Shown in pieces: positions 1 to 13,430 of a stretch of DNA of 64,000 nucleotides (positions within the stretch are counted from its first letter, which is position 1; the number at the start of each line of letters is the position of its first letter). The DNA comes from Eretmocerus hayati (lineage: Eukaryota > Arthropoda > Insecta > Hymenoptera > Aphelinidae), in assembly GCA_029851415.1 (NCBI GenBank), contig CM056743.1, positions 75,351,186 to 75,415,185 of the forward strand, in the 5' to 3' direction. The notes beneath the pieces are model-generated. The model made no database searches. It worked only from the letters and a program-made list of their open reading frames with translations, and was not told where the DNA came from. Position numbers and translations under genes: made by a program.

Positions 1-3000
1 CAATCAACTATTTGCCGTGTTCCAGGAATGCGTAGATACACCTGCTGGACTGTGGAGACCGGCTATAGCGAGTCTTGGGGAAATATGCCGTGCAAAGCTC
101 AGTGAATCCGATCAGAATAATGAAATCTCGAGGTCTAACCGCGAACGTGCCATCTCGTCCACGATGGGAATACATTCCTACATCATCGATCAACTATTTG
201 ACGTGTTCCAGAGAGGCGTAGATACACCTGCTGGACTGTGGAGACCGGTTATAGCGAGTCTTGGGGGAATATTCCGTGCAAAGCTGAAAGAATCCGATCA
301 GAATAATGAAATCTCGAGGTCTCACCGCGAATGTGCCATCTCGTCCACAATGGAAATACATTCCTACATCATCAATGCACTGTTTGATGTGTTCCAGAGA
401 GGCGTAGATACACCTGCTGGACTCTGGAAACCGGTTAAAGCGAGTCTTGGGATCATATTCCGTGCAAAGCTGTGTAGATCCGATCAAAATCATGGGAATT
501 CGGAGTGTAATCGCGAATGCGCAACCTCGATCACAATGTGGGTTCCCTTTCTCTATCATCATTCAACCATTCGCCTCGTTCCAGAAGTGTTGAGACAGAC
601 CGACTAGACTCCGAGGCCGAATATGGTGAGTCTTGCGGTCGGATTCCATGCAAAACCCTGTGAATCCGATGAAAATCATGAAATCTCGAGGTGTAATCGC
701 AAATATGCCACCTCGATCACAATAGGGATACCTTCCTACATCATCAGTCAACTGTTCGGCGTGTTCCAGGAGTGCATAGATACTCCTGCTGGACTCTGGA
801 TACCGGTTTTAGCTAGTCTTGGAGTGATATCCTGTGCAATGCCCTATGAATGCGATCAAAATCATGAATTCTCGAGGTGTGATCGCGAATGTCCCACCTC
901 GATCGCAATAGCGTTACCTCCCTCCATCATCAATAAACTATTTGCCGTGTCCCGGGAATGTTTAGACAGACCGGCTAGACTCTGAGGCCGTTTATAGCGA
1001 GTCTTGCGTTCGGATTCCGTGCAAAACCCTGAGACTCCGATGAAAGTCATGGATTCTCGAGGTGTAATCGCAAATGTGTTACCTCGACCACAATGGGGTT
1101 ACCTTCCTACATCATGAACCACTTATTTGCCGTGTTTCAGGAGAGCGTAGATACACCAGCTGGACTCTGAGTCCGGTTATAGCGAGTCTTGCGGTCGGAT
1201 TCTATGCAAAACCCTGTAGAACCGATAAAAATCATGAAATCTCGAGGTGTAATCGCAAATGTGCCACCTCGATCACAATAGGAATACCTTCCTACATCAT
1301 CAGTCAACTGTTCGGCGTGTTCCAGGAGTGCATAGATACACCTGCTGGACTCTGGATACCGGATTCAGCGAGTCTCGGGGGAATATTCCGTGTAAAGCTG
1401 AGTGAATCCAATCAATATCATGAAATCTCGAGTCGTAATCGCGTATGTGTCACCTCGATCACAATGGCGTCAATTCCCTACATCATCAATCAACTATTTG
1501 ACGTGTTCCAGGAGTGCGTAGATACACCTGCTGGACGGTGGAGACCGGTTTTAGCGAGTCTCGGGGAAATATCCCGTGCAAAGCTGGGTGAATCCGATCA
1601 AAATAATGAAATCTCGACGTCTAACCGCGAATGTGCCATCTCGATCACAGTGGGAATACCTCCCTACATCATCAATCACCTATTTGCCGTGTTCCAGCAG
1701 TGCGCAGATACAACTGCTGGACTCTGAGACAGGTTATAGCGAGTCTTCGAGTCATATTCCGTGCAAAGCCCTATGAATCCGATCAAAATCATGAAATCTT
1801 GAGATCTAACCGCGAATCTGCCATCGCGAACATGAAGGGTTTACCTCCCTCTGCCATCAATCAACTAAGTGCCGCGTTCCAGAAGTGCGTGGACAGACCT
1901 GCTGGATTCTGGGAACCGGATATAGCGAGTCTTGGGATCATATTCCAGGCAAAGCTGTGTGGATCCGATCAAAATCATGAAATCTTGAGGTGTAAACGCA
2001 ATTGTGCCACCTCGATCACAATGGCGTCACCTTGCTACATCATCAATCAATCTTTTCGCGTGTTCCAGAAGTGCGTAGATACATCTGCTGGACGCTGAGC
2101 CCGGTAATTCCGATTCTTGCGATCGGATTCGATGCAAAACCCTGTGAATTCGATAAAATCATGAAATCTCGAGGTGAAATTGCGAATGTGCCACCTCGTC
2201 CACAATGGGACCTTCCTCCTCCATGAATCAACTATGGAGCGTGTTCCAGAAGTGCGTACAGACATCCCCTGGACTCTGGGAACCGGTTATAGCGAGCCTT
2301 GGGATCATACTCCGTGCAGAGCTGAGTGAATGCGGCCGAAATCATGAATTCTCGTGGTCTAATCGCGAATGTGCCACCTCAAACACATTGGCGTTACCTC
2401 CCTACATCTGCAATCAACCATTTGGCGTGTTCCAGGAGTGTGTCGATACACCAGCTGGACTCTGAGACCGGTTATAGCGAGTCTTGCGATCGGATTCGAT
2501 GCAAAACCCTATAAATCCGATAAAAATCATGGAATCTCGAGTCGTAATCGCAGATGTGCCACCTCGATCACAATAAGAATACCTTCCTACATCATCAGTC
2601 AACTATTTGGCGTTTTCCAGGAGTGCGTCGATACACCTGCTGGACTCTGATACCTGTTATAGCGAGTCTTGGGGAGAATTTCCGTGCAGAGCTGAGTGAA
2701 TCCGATCAAAATAATGAACTCTCGTTCACAATAGGAATACCTTCCTACATCATCAGTCAACTGTTCGTTGTCTTTCAGTAGTGCGTAGATACACCTGCTC
2801 GACTCTGGGAACCGGATATAGCGAGTCTTGGGATCATATTCCGTGCAAAACTGTGTGGATCCGATCAAAATCATGAATCCTCGAGGTGTAATCGCAAATG
2901 TGCCACCTCGATCACAATAGCGTCACCTTGCTACATCATCAATCAATCATTGGCTCGTTCCAGAAGTGTGTAGATACACCTGCTGGACTCTGAGACCGGT

Positions 3001-6000
3001 TCTAGCGAGTCTTGGAGTCATATTCCGTGAAAAGCCCTATGAATCCGATCAAAATCATGGAATCTCGAGGTGTCATCGCAAATGTGCCACCTCGATCATA
3101 AAAGGGTTACCTATCGACATCATCATTCAACTATTTGCCGTGTTCCAGAAGTTCGAGGATACACCTGCTGGACTCTGAGACCGGTTATAGCGAGTCTTGG
3201 AGTGATATCCTATGCAATGCCCTATGAATGCGATTAAAATCATGAAATGTCGAGGTGTAATCGCGGATGTGCCATCTCGATCACAATGGGGTTACCTCCC
3301 TCTATCATCAATCAACTATTTTGCGTGTTCCAGAAGTGCGTAGATACACGTGCTGGACTCTGAGTCCGGTTATAGCGAGTCTTGCGGTCGGATTCGATGC
3401 AGAACCCTGTAAATCCGATAATAATAATGAAATCTCGAGGTGTAATCGCAAATGTGCTACCTCGATCACATTCGGGTTACCTTCCTACATCATCAATCAA
3501 CTCATTGCCGTGTTCCAGAAGTGCGTCGATACACCTACTGGACTCTGAGACCGGTTTCAGCGAGTGTTGCGGTCGGATCCAATGTAAAACCCTGTAGATT
3601 CGATAAAAATCATGAAATCTCGAGGTGTAATCGCGAATATGAAAACTCGAACACAATGAAGTCACATTCTTACATCATATCCCAACTATTTGCCGTGTTC
3701 GAGAAGTGCAAAGATACACCTGCTGGACTCTGAGACCGGTTATAACGAGTCTCGGGGTGATATTCTTTGCGAAGCCCTATGAATGCAATCAAAATCATGA
3801 AATCTCGAGGTGAAATCGCGAATGTGCCATCTCAAACGAAATGAGGTCACCTCCTCCTATGATTAATCAACTATTTGCCGTGTTCCAGGAGTACGTGGAC
3901 AGACCTGCTGGACTCTGAGACCGGTTATAGCGAGTCTTGCGTTCGGATTCCGTGCAAAACCCTGAGACTCCGAAGAAAGTCATGGATTCTCGAGGTGTAA
4001 TCGCAAATCTGTTACCTTGATCACAATGGGGTTACCTTTCTACATCATAAACCACTCATTTGCCGTGTATCAGGAGTGCGTAGATACACCAGCTGGACTC
4101 TGAGTCCGGTTATAGCGAGTCTTGCGATCGGATTCGATGCAAAACCCTGTGGATCCGATAAAAAAATGAAATCTCGAGGTGTAATCGCAATTGTGCTACC
4201 TCGATCACATTCGGGTTACCTTCCTACATCATCAATATACTAATTGCCGTGTTCCAGGAGTGCTTGAACAGACCTGCTGGGCTCTGAGACGAGTTATAGC
4301 AAGTCTTGCGGTGGGATTCTATGCGAAGCCCTGTGAAACCGATAAAAATCATGAAATCTCGAGTTGTAATCGCAAATGTGCCTTCTCGATCACAATAGGA
4401 ATACCTTTCTACATCATGAGTCAACTGTTCGTCGTGTTCCAGAAGTGCATAGATACACCTGCTGGACTCTGGATACTGGTTTTAGCGAGTCTCGGAGGAA
4501 TATTCCGTGTAAAGCTGAGTGAATCCAATCAATATCATGAAATCTCGAGTCGTAATCGCGTATGTGTCACCTCGATTACAATGGCGTCAATTCCCTACAT
4601 CATCAATCAACTATTTGACGTGTTCCAGGAGTGCGTAGATACACCTGCTGGACGGTGGAGACCGGTTTTAGCGAGTCTCGGGGAAATATCCCGTGCAAAG
4701 CTGGGTGAATCCGATCAAAATAATGAAATCTCGAGGTCTAACCGCGAATGTGCCATCTCGTCCACAATGGGATTACCTTCCTACATCATCAATCAACTAT
4801 CTTGCGTGTTCCAGAAAGGCGTAGATACAACTGCTGAACTCTGGAAACCGGTTATAGCGAGTCTTGGGATCATATTCCGTGCAAAGCTGTGTAAATCCGA
4901 TCAAAATCGTGAAATCTCGAGGTGTAATCGCGAATGTGCTACCTCGATCGCAGCGGCGTAACCTTCCTCTATCATCAATTAACTATCTGCCGTGTTTTGG
5001 GAGTGTGTAGACAGACCGGCTAGACTCAGAGGCCGGTTATAGCGAGTCTTGCGGTCGGATTCCATGCAAAAACCCGCGAATCCGATGAAAATCATGAAAT
5101 TTCGAGGTGCAATCGCAAATGTGCCACCTCGATGACAATGTTACCTTCCTACATCATCAACCAACTATTTGGCGTGTTCCAGAAGTGTGTAGATACACCT
5201 GCTGGACTCTGAGACCGGTTCTAGCGAGTCTTGGAGTCATATTCCGTGAAAAGCCCTATGAATCCGATCAAAATCATGGAATCTCGAGGTGTCATCGCAA
5301 ATGTGCCACCTCGATCATAAAAGGGTTACCTATCGACATCATCAACCAACTATTTGCCGTGTTCCAGAAGTTCGAGGATACACCTGCTGGACTCTGAGAC
5401 CGGTTATAGCGAGTCTTGGAGTGATATCCTATGCAATGCCCTATGAATGCGATTAAAATCATGAAATGTCGAGGTGTGATCGCGGATGTGCCATCTCGAT
5501 CACAATGGGGTTACCTCCCTCTATCATTAATCAACTATTTTGCGTGTTCCAGAAGTGCGTAGATACACGTGCTGGACTCTGAGTCCGGTTATAGCGAGTC
5601 TTGCGGTCGGATTCGATGCAGAACCCTGTAAATCCGATAATAATAATGAAATCTCGAGGTGTAATCGCAAATGTGCTACCTCGATCACATTCGGGTTACC
5701 TTCCTACATCATCAATCAACTCATTGCCGTGTTCCAGAAGTGCGTCGATACACCTACTGGACTCTGAGACCGGTTTCAGCGAGTGTTGCGGTCGGATCTA
5801 ATGTAAAACCCTGTAGATTCGATAAAAATCATGAAATCTCGAGGTGTAATCGCGAATATGAAAACTCGAACACAATGAAGTTACATTCTTACATCATATC
5901 CCAACTATTTGCCGTGTTCGAGAAGTGCAAAGATACACCTGCTGGACTCTGAGACCGGTTATAACGAGTCTCGGGCCGATATTCTTTGCGAAGCCCTATG

Positions 6001-9000
6001 AATGCAATCAAAATCATGAAATCTCGAGGTTAAATCGCGAATGTGCCATCTCAAACGAAATGAGGTCACCTCCTCCTATGATTAATCATCTATTTGCCGT
6101 GTTCCAGGAGTACGTGGACAGACCTGCTGGACTCTGAGACCGGTTATAGCGAGTCTTGCGTTCGGATTCCGTGCAAAACCCTGAGACTCCGATGAACGTC
6201 ATGGATTCTCGAGGTGTAATCGCAAATCTGTTACCTCGATCACAATGGGGTTACCTTTCTACATCATAAACCACTCATTTGCCGTGTATCAGGAGTGCGT
6301 AGATACACCAGCTGGACTCTGAGTCCGGTTATAGCGAGTCTTGCGATCGGATTCGATGCAAAACCCTGTGGATCCGATAAAAAAATGAAATCTCGAGGTG
6401 TAATCGCAATTGTGCTACCTCGATCACATTCGGGTTACCTTCCTACATCATCAATATACTAATTGCCGTGTTCCAGGAGTGCTTGGACAGACCTGCTGGG
6501 CTCTGAGACGAGTTATAGCAAGTCTTGCGGTGGGATTCTATGCGAAGCCCTGTGAAACCGATCAAAATCATGAAATCTCGAGTTGTAATCGCAAATGTGC
6601 CTTCTCGATCACAATAGGAATACCTTTCTACATCATGAGTCAATTGTTCGTCGTGTTCCAGAAGTGCATAGATACACCTGCTGGACTCTGGATACTGGTT
6701 TTAGCGAGTCTCGGGGGAATATTCCGTGTAAAGCTGAGTGAATCCAATCAATATCATGAAATCTCGAGTCGTAATCGCGTATGTGTCACCTCGATTACAA
6801 TGGCGTCAATTCCCTACATCATCAATCAACTATTTGACGTGTTCCAGGAGTGCGTAGATACACCTGCTGGACGGTGGAGACCGGTTTTAGCGAGTCTCGG
6901 GGAAATATCCCGTGCAAAGCTGGGTGAATCCGATCAAAATAATGAAATCTCGAGGTCTAACCGCGAATGTGCCATCTCGTCCACAATGGGATTACCTTCC
7001 TACATCATCAATCAACTATCTTGCGTGTTCCAGAAAGGCGTAGATACATCTGCTGAACTCTGGAAACCGGTTATAGCGAGTCTTGGGATCATATTCCGTG
7101 CAAAGCTGTGTAAATCCGATCAAAATCGTGAAATCTCGAGGTGTAATCGCGAATGTGCTACCTCGATCGCAGCGGCGTAACCTTCCTCTATCATCAATTA
7201 ACTATCTGCCGTGTTTTGGGAGTGTGTAGACAGACCGGCTAGACTCAGAGGCCGGTTATAGCGAGTCTTGCGGTCGGATTCCATGCAAAAACCCGCGAAT
7301 CCCATGAAAATCATGAAATTTCGAGGTGTAATCGCAAATGTGCCACCTCGATGACAATGTTACCTTCCTACATCATCAACCAACTATTTGGCGTGTTCCA
7401 GAAGTTTGTTGATACACCTGCTGGACTCTGAGACTGGGATTAGCGAGTCTTGGGGGAAATTTTTGGGCAGAGCTAAGGGAATCCGATCAAAATAATGAAA
7501 CCCGAGGTGTTATCGCAAATGTGCCAACTCGGTCTCTTTCGTGTTACCTTCCTACATCATCACCCGAATATTTGCTGTGTTCTAGGAGTACGTAGATACA
7601 CCCGGTGGACTCTGAGGCCGGTTATAGCGAGTGTTGGGGTCATATTCCGTGCAAAGCCCTATGAATCCGATCAGAATCATGAATTCTCGAGGTGTAATCG
7701 CGAATGTGCCACCTCGAGCACAATGGCGTTACCTTCCTTTATCATCAACAAACTATTCAACGTGTTCCGGGAGTGCGTAGACACACCTGCTGGACTTTGA
7801 GACCCGATATAGCGAGCCTTGGGGTCATATTCCGTGCAAAGCCCTATGAATGTGATCAAAATCATGAATTCTCGAGGTGTGATCGCAAATGTTCCACCTC
7901 GATCACAATGGGGTTACCTTCCTCCATCATTATTGAACTATTTGCCGTGTTCCAGAAGTGGGTAGACAGACCGGCTAGACTCTGAGGCCTGTTATAGCGA
8001 GTCTTGCGGTCGGATTCCATGCAAAACCCGGTGAATCCGATGGAAATCATGGATTCTCGAGGTGTAATCGCAGATGAACCACCTCGATGACAATAAGGTT
8101 ACCTTCCTTTATCATCAACCAACTATTTCGCGTGTTCCAGAAGTTTGTCGATACACCTGCTGTACTCTGAGACTGGTATTAGCGAGTCTTGGGGAGAATT
8201 TTCGTGCAGAGCTGAAAGAATCTGATCAAAATAATGAAATCTCGAGGTGTTATCGCAAATGTGCCACCTCGATCACATCCGTGTTACCTTCCTACATCAT
8301 CACCCAACTATTTGCTGTGATCTAGGAGTACGTAGATACACCCGGCTGATTCTGAGACCGGTTATAGCGAGTCTTGGGGGAATATCCCGCGCAAAGCTGG
8401 GTGAATCCGATCAAAATAATGAAATCTCGAGGTCTAATCGCGAATGTGCCAACTTGATCTCAATGGGGTTACATCCCGCTATCACCAATCAACTATCTGC
8501 CGTGTTCCAGGGGTGCAAAGAAACACCTGCTGGACTCTGAGACCAGTTATAAGGAGTCTTGCGTTCGGATTTCGTGCAAAACCCTGCGAATCCGAAGAAA
8601 ATCATGGATTCTCGACGTGTAATCGCAAATTTGTCACCTCGACCACAAAGGAGTTATCTTTCTACATTATGAACAAACTATTTGCCGTGTTCCGGGAGTG
8701 CGTAGATACACCAGCTTGACTCTGAGGCCGGTTATAGCGAGTCTTGGGGTCATATTCCGTGCAAAGCCCTCTGAATCCGATCAAAATCATGAATTCTCGA
8801 GGTGTAATCGCGAATGTGCCACCTCGAACACAATGGCGTTACCTTCCTCCATCATCAATAAACTATTCAACGTGTTCCGGGAGTGGATAGACAGACCGGC
8901 TAGACTCTGGAGCCGGTTACAGCGAGTCTTGCGGTCGGATTCCATGTAAAACCCTGTGAATCCGATAAAAATCATGAAATCTCGAGGTGTAACCACAAAT

Positions 9001-9141
9001 GTGCCACCTTGATCACAACGGGGTTATCTTCCTACATCATGAACCAACTATTTGCCGTGTTCCAGGAGTTGGTAGATACACCTGCTGGACTCTGAGGCCG
9101 GTTATAGCGAGTCTTGGGGTCATATTCCGTGGAAAGCCCTA
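1..9141 (+). repeat. 185/186-bp satellite array, block A
   Basis: Head-to-tail monomers run through the whole interval. The block near CTGGACTCTGAGACCGGTTA recurs every 185 bp (for example 2455 and 2640), while some monomers with an extra base (CTGGACTGTGGAGACC) are 186 bp. Each monomer holds a core TCTCGAGGTGTAATCGCGAA followed by CACCTCGATCACAATG, then CATCATCAATCAACTATTTG and CGTGTTCCAG. Monomers differ from each other by roughly 10-25% by eye. Short open frames across it are by-products of a stop-poor monomer and not genes. The block ends at the TA target site of the CMC transposon and resumes after it. Confidence 0.97.
2961..7398 (+). repeat. Higher-order repeat: two tandem copies of a 12-monomer unit
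   Basis: Positions 2961-5179 and 5180-7398 are nearly identical over about 2219 bp, the length of twelve 185-bp monomers. Only scattered single-base differences are visible (for example near 3583/5802 and 3757/5976). Monomers within a copy are far more diverged from each other than the copies are, the normal signature of recent higher-order amplification by unequal exchange. Confidence 0.93.
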
Positions 9142-9345
9142 CACGGAAGAAACAAAACGAGGTATTATCGTAGCGTCTCTCTTTAGTCAATCGCGCCAGG
9201 AGAAATGAGAGGCGCTAAGGAATATATATATGCACAAGAAAAGAGAAGGGCGCCACGAGTTTCGCTCTGGTGCGAAATGAATCACGCAGTCAATGCGATC
9301 AAGTCTTGACTGCTCGGATTTTTTCCGGGCGGCAAGAAATCATCG
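9142..9345 (+). repeat. Left terminal inverted repeat of the CMC transposon
   Basis: The outer 110 bases match the reverse complement of the right end at about 95% by eye. Similarity continues more weakly to about 9345, including a shared palindromic block around GGATTTTTTCCGGGCGG at 9317-9333. No gene is supported here; short open frames at 9270-9539 overlap the TIR and have no recognisable content. Confidence 0.9.
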
Positions 9346-9677
9346 TGCGGGTGAACGAAATGTGTGCGAGGGAAGTCGATATCGTGTACGTTCGGCAAAT
9401 CTCGTGTCCTCGCATACTTTTGGCGAGCGTCCGGCGTTATCGCGTACACGTGCCGCACTTGTCGCAGCTTGCCGCCTTTGCGATCCAGTTTGCGCCAAGA
9501 GCACGAGAGTTTCACATCGTACTGATTGATATAATATAATCCATTATACCCGAGTGAAACTGGTGTACGAAAAAGCTGCTCATTTCGGATCCAAGATTGA
9601 TGCTGAAGATCGTCAAGGGAGGACTCAAATATTAGGGGTGAGTAATTACCAATATATCAATATTCATGGAGTTGTAC

Positions 9678-10005
9678 ATCTTCGTGTCTCTGAGATCGCT
9701 GTGATTCTTCATGGCTCCTTTTAAAGCTGAAAAATCATCAAAATACGTCATGTTCACGTAAAATGCTACGAGGAACACGATGAAACTGTCAGTTTTGAGT
9801 TTCAAAATGACCCCGGCATGATATTAACGGTTCGTTCAAAAAATCACTGATATCACGCTGGGGTCACCTCGGAAGTCAAAACTGACAACTTCATCGTGTT
9901 TTTCGTGGAATTTTACGTGGAAATAATGTATTCTGATAATTTTTCAGCTTCAAAAAAGCCATGGAAAATCACAGCGATCTCGGATGCACGAAGGGTTGGG
10001 ACGGC
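9678..10005. repeat. Foldback repeat with arms of about 140 bp
   Basis: The left arm (about 9678-9830) contains GAGATCGCTGTGATTCTTCA and ACGATGAAACTGTCAGTTTT. The right arm (about 9858-10005) carries their reverse complements, GAAAATCACAGCGATCTC and AAAACTGACAACTTCATCGT, around a loop of about 30 bp. It is a hairpin or MITE-like insertion with no coding content. Exact ends and target duplication were not resolved. Confidence 0.8.
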
Positions 10006-11244
10006 AGAATTCTCAACATAGGCTTTTCAATGTTAAAATAATGTTCGAGTGGCAAAGCAGGTTACGTCGTACTGGGTGCGGCGAAAGTGTTCGCCAATTT
10101 TTTCATATCAAAAATGACGTATGAACGATGGTATCGTGGGAAATCGAAAGTTCGGAAATAATGCACATCCTTTATATTGCATTAGTATATGGGTGATTCT
10201 GAAATAACTTACGCATTTGATGTCCTCACCTCGCGTGCATATTAACCAACCAAATATGATGAGTCTAACGATGATATCTGATGTATTCTATTAAAATGAA
10301 GATGTTCCAATAGTTACAGGAGCGAATATAAGTTTAATGTAGACCTGAGCTTACCAAAAGTGGTCAAAATGTCCTTACCGTAGCATGTTCTAAACTGGAG
10401 TTGCACGTTTCAATCGTGTAGTTTACCGAGATATTCATTCAAACTCGGTTCCGCGCTACTCAAACATCAAAGTGGGGTAATTGAAAAGTGATAATATGTG
10501 CAAATCGAGTATCAAGTCTTACTTCAAGACAGTCAAAATACAGCCGACATTCTGTCCTGGAATTTTGCTATTTCGAATGCCTCTCGATAATTCGACTTCG
10601 GGTGAGCGAATCGCTTCAAACGGCTCTATAATGTCGGTAATTGATTCCTAATACACCAAAAAAGAAATTCTACCACCAGCGAAATGATGAATCGCGTGAT
10701 CAGCTTCCCACGCGATGATTTACGGACAATTTTTCCGTTGCAAAATAAGAATTGTCCTTACCGTGGTCACTGGCTCTCGAGCACTATGCAACGTCAAGGT
10801 CCAGAAATTTTTTCACAGTCTACTCTCACCGTAAAAATAGGCTATGTACTCGGCAAAAACGATCCGTTTCAATTTACGCCTTTGAGATTACTTTTCATGC
10901 CAAAATGTCCTTACCGTGGCAAAAATATATCGAAAACTGCTCATATCTTTTACATAGATTGACTAACGTTTATGCCCGTCTGGGAACTGTTTTTGGATGT
11001 CAGATAGATTGGGAAAAACATATGAGCAGTCAGATTGCAGCTATATTTCAACTAGTCAATTTTTGGTCCAAATCCTGACTTCCCCCGTTTTTGCCCTCGA
11101 AATACCTCAGTTATCTCATAATCACCCATATATAGATGTGAAAAAATTTTTGATGGACGCTGACAAACGAGATTTTAGATCCCAGGAAGAGCCATCAAGC
11201 TTCTATCAAAATTAACACAGGTTTGAATGGGAATGTGCCTAATT
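10006..11244. other. Non-coding part of the CMC transposon with a recurrent motif
   Basis: No convincing gene. A short motif of the form AATGTCCTTACCGTGG recurs at about 10368, 10752 (one variant base) and 10903. Short open frames at 10684-11215 cross these motifs and look incidental. Confidence 0.5.
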
Positions 11245-11640
11245 CGACACTTTTTCTTACTAACTTTGCTTGTATTTCTGCCGCATCCGAGCATTTTCTA
11301 ATATACTTCTGCTCGTTCTCGAGCTTATTTCAAATCCTACATGATGACCTAAGGTGCGTCCAATTTCAACTGACCAGAATCTATCTATCTTAATTGTTCC
11401 AAAGAGTGATGATTACTGCAAATTTCAAAAATAGGGCACTTTTCCTTTCTAACTCTGCTTGTACTCCTGGCGCATCTGAAAATCCTCCAACGTGTTTCTA
11501 TCCATTTTGATGCTTGTCACAGAATCTATTCAATGAGCTAATGTACGCCCAATTCCGACTAACTCGAGCTAATCTATCTCAATTTCTGCAAAAAGAGATT
11601 ACTTTCGAAAAATACAAAAATAAGCGACTTCTCCCACCCA
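11245..11640. repeat. Diverged tandem duplication, period about 195 bp
   Basis: Two related stretches follow each other. Each has a block like TAACTTTGCTTGTATTTCTG or TAACTCTGCTTGTACTCCTG, then GCATCYGA, and a later block ATCTATCTYAATT. The second copy runs into the left arm of the next foldback. No coding content. Confidence 0.6.
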
Positions 11641-12052
11641 CCTCACTTGTTCCAAAAGCCGAACTTGGAACTTGACAAGTAAGACTCACTCTTTCCTGCT
11701 CCACTATCATCTGGAATTAGATGACCAATTTCAAATCTTGAGAAGCATGAGGAGAGTATGGTTAGCAATTCTGTAGACAAATCTAAATTATACTTAACTT
11801 GATTTATGAAGAGTCGTTCCCAACTTTCAACCAGCTCAAATTTGGCTACAGAATTACACAAAATACTCTCCTCGTGTTTTTCAAGAGTTTATATTGGTTA
11901 ATTGATTCCAAATAAAAATGGAGCAGGAAGGGGGAAGTCATACCCGTCAAATCCCAAATTCCACTTCTGGAAGAAATTAGGTGGGAGAAGGAAATCGCTC
12001 ATTTTTGGATTTTCGAAACTAATCTCTCTTTGAGAAAATTGAGATAGGTTGA
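11572..12052. repeat. Long foldback (hairpin) repeat, arms of about 225 bp
   Basis: Sequence from 11572 reads into its own diverged reverse complement ending near 12052, with the centre near 11812. Matching pairs include AATCTATCTCAATTTCTG with the reverse complement around 12030-12052, TCCTGCTCC at 11694-11702 with GGAGCAGGA at 11921-11929, and GAGGAGAGTATGG with its partner near 11860. A MITE-like hairpin is the simplest reading. No gene. Confidence 0.75.
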
Positions 12053-12077
12053 CCCACCCTACTGCACAGTCCCAATG

Positions 12078-12345
12078 TGATCAGAATGAAATTAGCGCTA
12101 GAGTCAAGTTTTGCTTACAAAAAACGTGATCGCGACTTCCGAAAATAATCGATGCGAGGGGCAATATTTCGGGAGCCCGGGCTAGATGAAACTTGAGCGA
12201 TTAATTTGATTTCCTTGTCACCTTTTGAATGTATTCAAGAAAGTCTCTGCACAGCTCGAAGACGATTGAAATAAAATTGGCGTCGGAGTAAAGTTTTGTT
12301 TGGATAAAACAAGATAGTGTCTTCCGCAAATAATCAATTCGATTA
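12078..12345. repeat. Diverged direct duplication, period about 180 bp
   Basis: Two copies share the pattern GAAATTAGCGCTAGAGTCAAG / AAAATTGGCGTCGGAGTAAAG followed by GTTTTG, CTTCCG and AATAATC. Both lie just upstream of the first coding exon of the transposon. Function unknown. Confidence 0.55.
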
Positions 12346-12690
12346 ATTCACATTCATTTTTTTTCTCAAGCTTTATCATCGAAGAGATGGAGGAAGATCT
12401 TAGACAATTACTTAAATCCTGGAATCTTGGGGAGAATACGACAAAACTCTTGATCCAATACTTGGAATGTAAGTAATGATTCACCAACTCCATCGAACGG
12501 GTTCTCACACAATCACTGTACAAAATTCTGGTTAAGCATATTAAGGGAATTGAGCTTGAGCCCGATCATTCCATTCATCCATGCATGAATGTTCAACTGT
12601 ATGATGGAGTTCGTTTCAACATTCCCAACATCACTAGAATATTCTATGACTAACACTCACAAGCATCGCTTTTCTCAAAATCGCTTACAG

Positions 12691-13430
12691 TTAACGATGT
12701 CGTGGATCAAGAATCATTCAAACACCTATCAGATGAGCAAATACACAATATCTTCCCCCCGGACAGCGAAATCAGTAAGAGGTTCATTGAGAGGTTTAGG
12801 GCAGATATGGTGAAACGTAGGAGGGTAGAAGATAGCGCGTCCATATCTCATGAATGTCCTCAGAGTGGCTCAACCCCAAATGATGCAGATAATCGTAGTG
12901 AACGGCTCTCCAAAGATCTAAGCAATCTATCCCAAAGCTCCAGCATATCCCAAAGCTTACATTCATCTCAAAGGTCGCTTTTGTCTCAAAATTTTAGCCC
13001 ATCTCAAAGTCTCAGTCAGTCCCAAACTCCCAAGCGATCCCATCATCCACCCAATACAACTCCCAAACGATCCTCACCAAGGATGACTCCCAGGCGATTA
13101 CGGCGTGAGTCTCCAAAGATAACTCCCAAGCAATCAGGACATACCTCACCCAGGAAAACTCCTAGAAGATCCAAACGTGTTTCACCAAGGAAACTAGTCC
13201 GCGACGTGCCACAGCATGAACGACTCAATTTAATTGATGAGTTCTACTCTAACTGTGAATATGCTCTTTATTGCGTGTACCTCAAAACAATTGGATGCAT
13301 ACATTATATAAATTTCCAATTGCAGTCCAGAAATCCAGATCACTTTTCAAATTATTGCAAACAACATTCATGGGACACGTCATACTTTATCACTACGCAA
13401 AGTCCCGTGTCGTACTGCGCAAACGTCTGA
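12691..13430 (+). CDS. 5' exon of an unidentified spliced gene of the CMC transposon (Ser/Thr-Pro-rich)
   Basis: An open frame follows a splice-acceptor-like TCGCTTACAG ending at 12690. The first 40 or so residues include a pattern like FKHLSDEQIHNIFPP and ISKRFIERF, resembling a SAM-like helical domain; that is a weak motif call. Next comes a Ser/Gln-rich stretch and then a run of basic TPKRS/TPRRS/SPRK repeats (about 13030-13200) that could bind DNA or be phosphorylated. The real exon end is uncertain; the last 40 codons to 13430 may be intron. It lies upstream of the nested LINE and of further exons on the same strand, so I infer one accessory gene of the transposon. It has no start codon in this exon, so another exon is expected upstream. 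Confidence 0.5.

Noticed and set aside
17..9208. Many open frames of 60-256 codons within the satellite
   Set aside because: They follow the 185/186-bp period, occur on both strands, and vary with monomer length; nothing supports translation. Only the possible coding origin is kept as a finding.
9270..9539. Open frames in the left TIR of the CMC transposon
   Set aside because: Overlapping frames on both strands inside inverted-repeat sequence, no domain.
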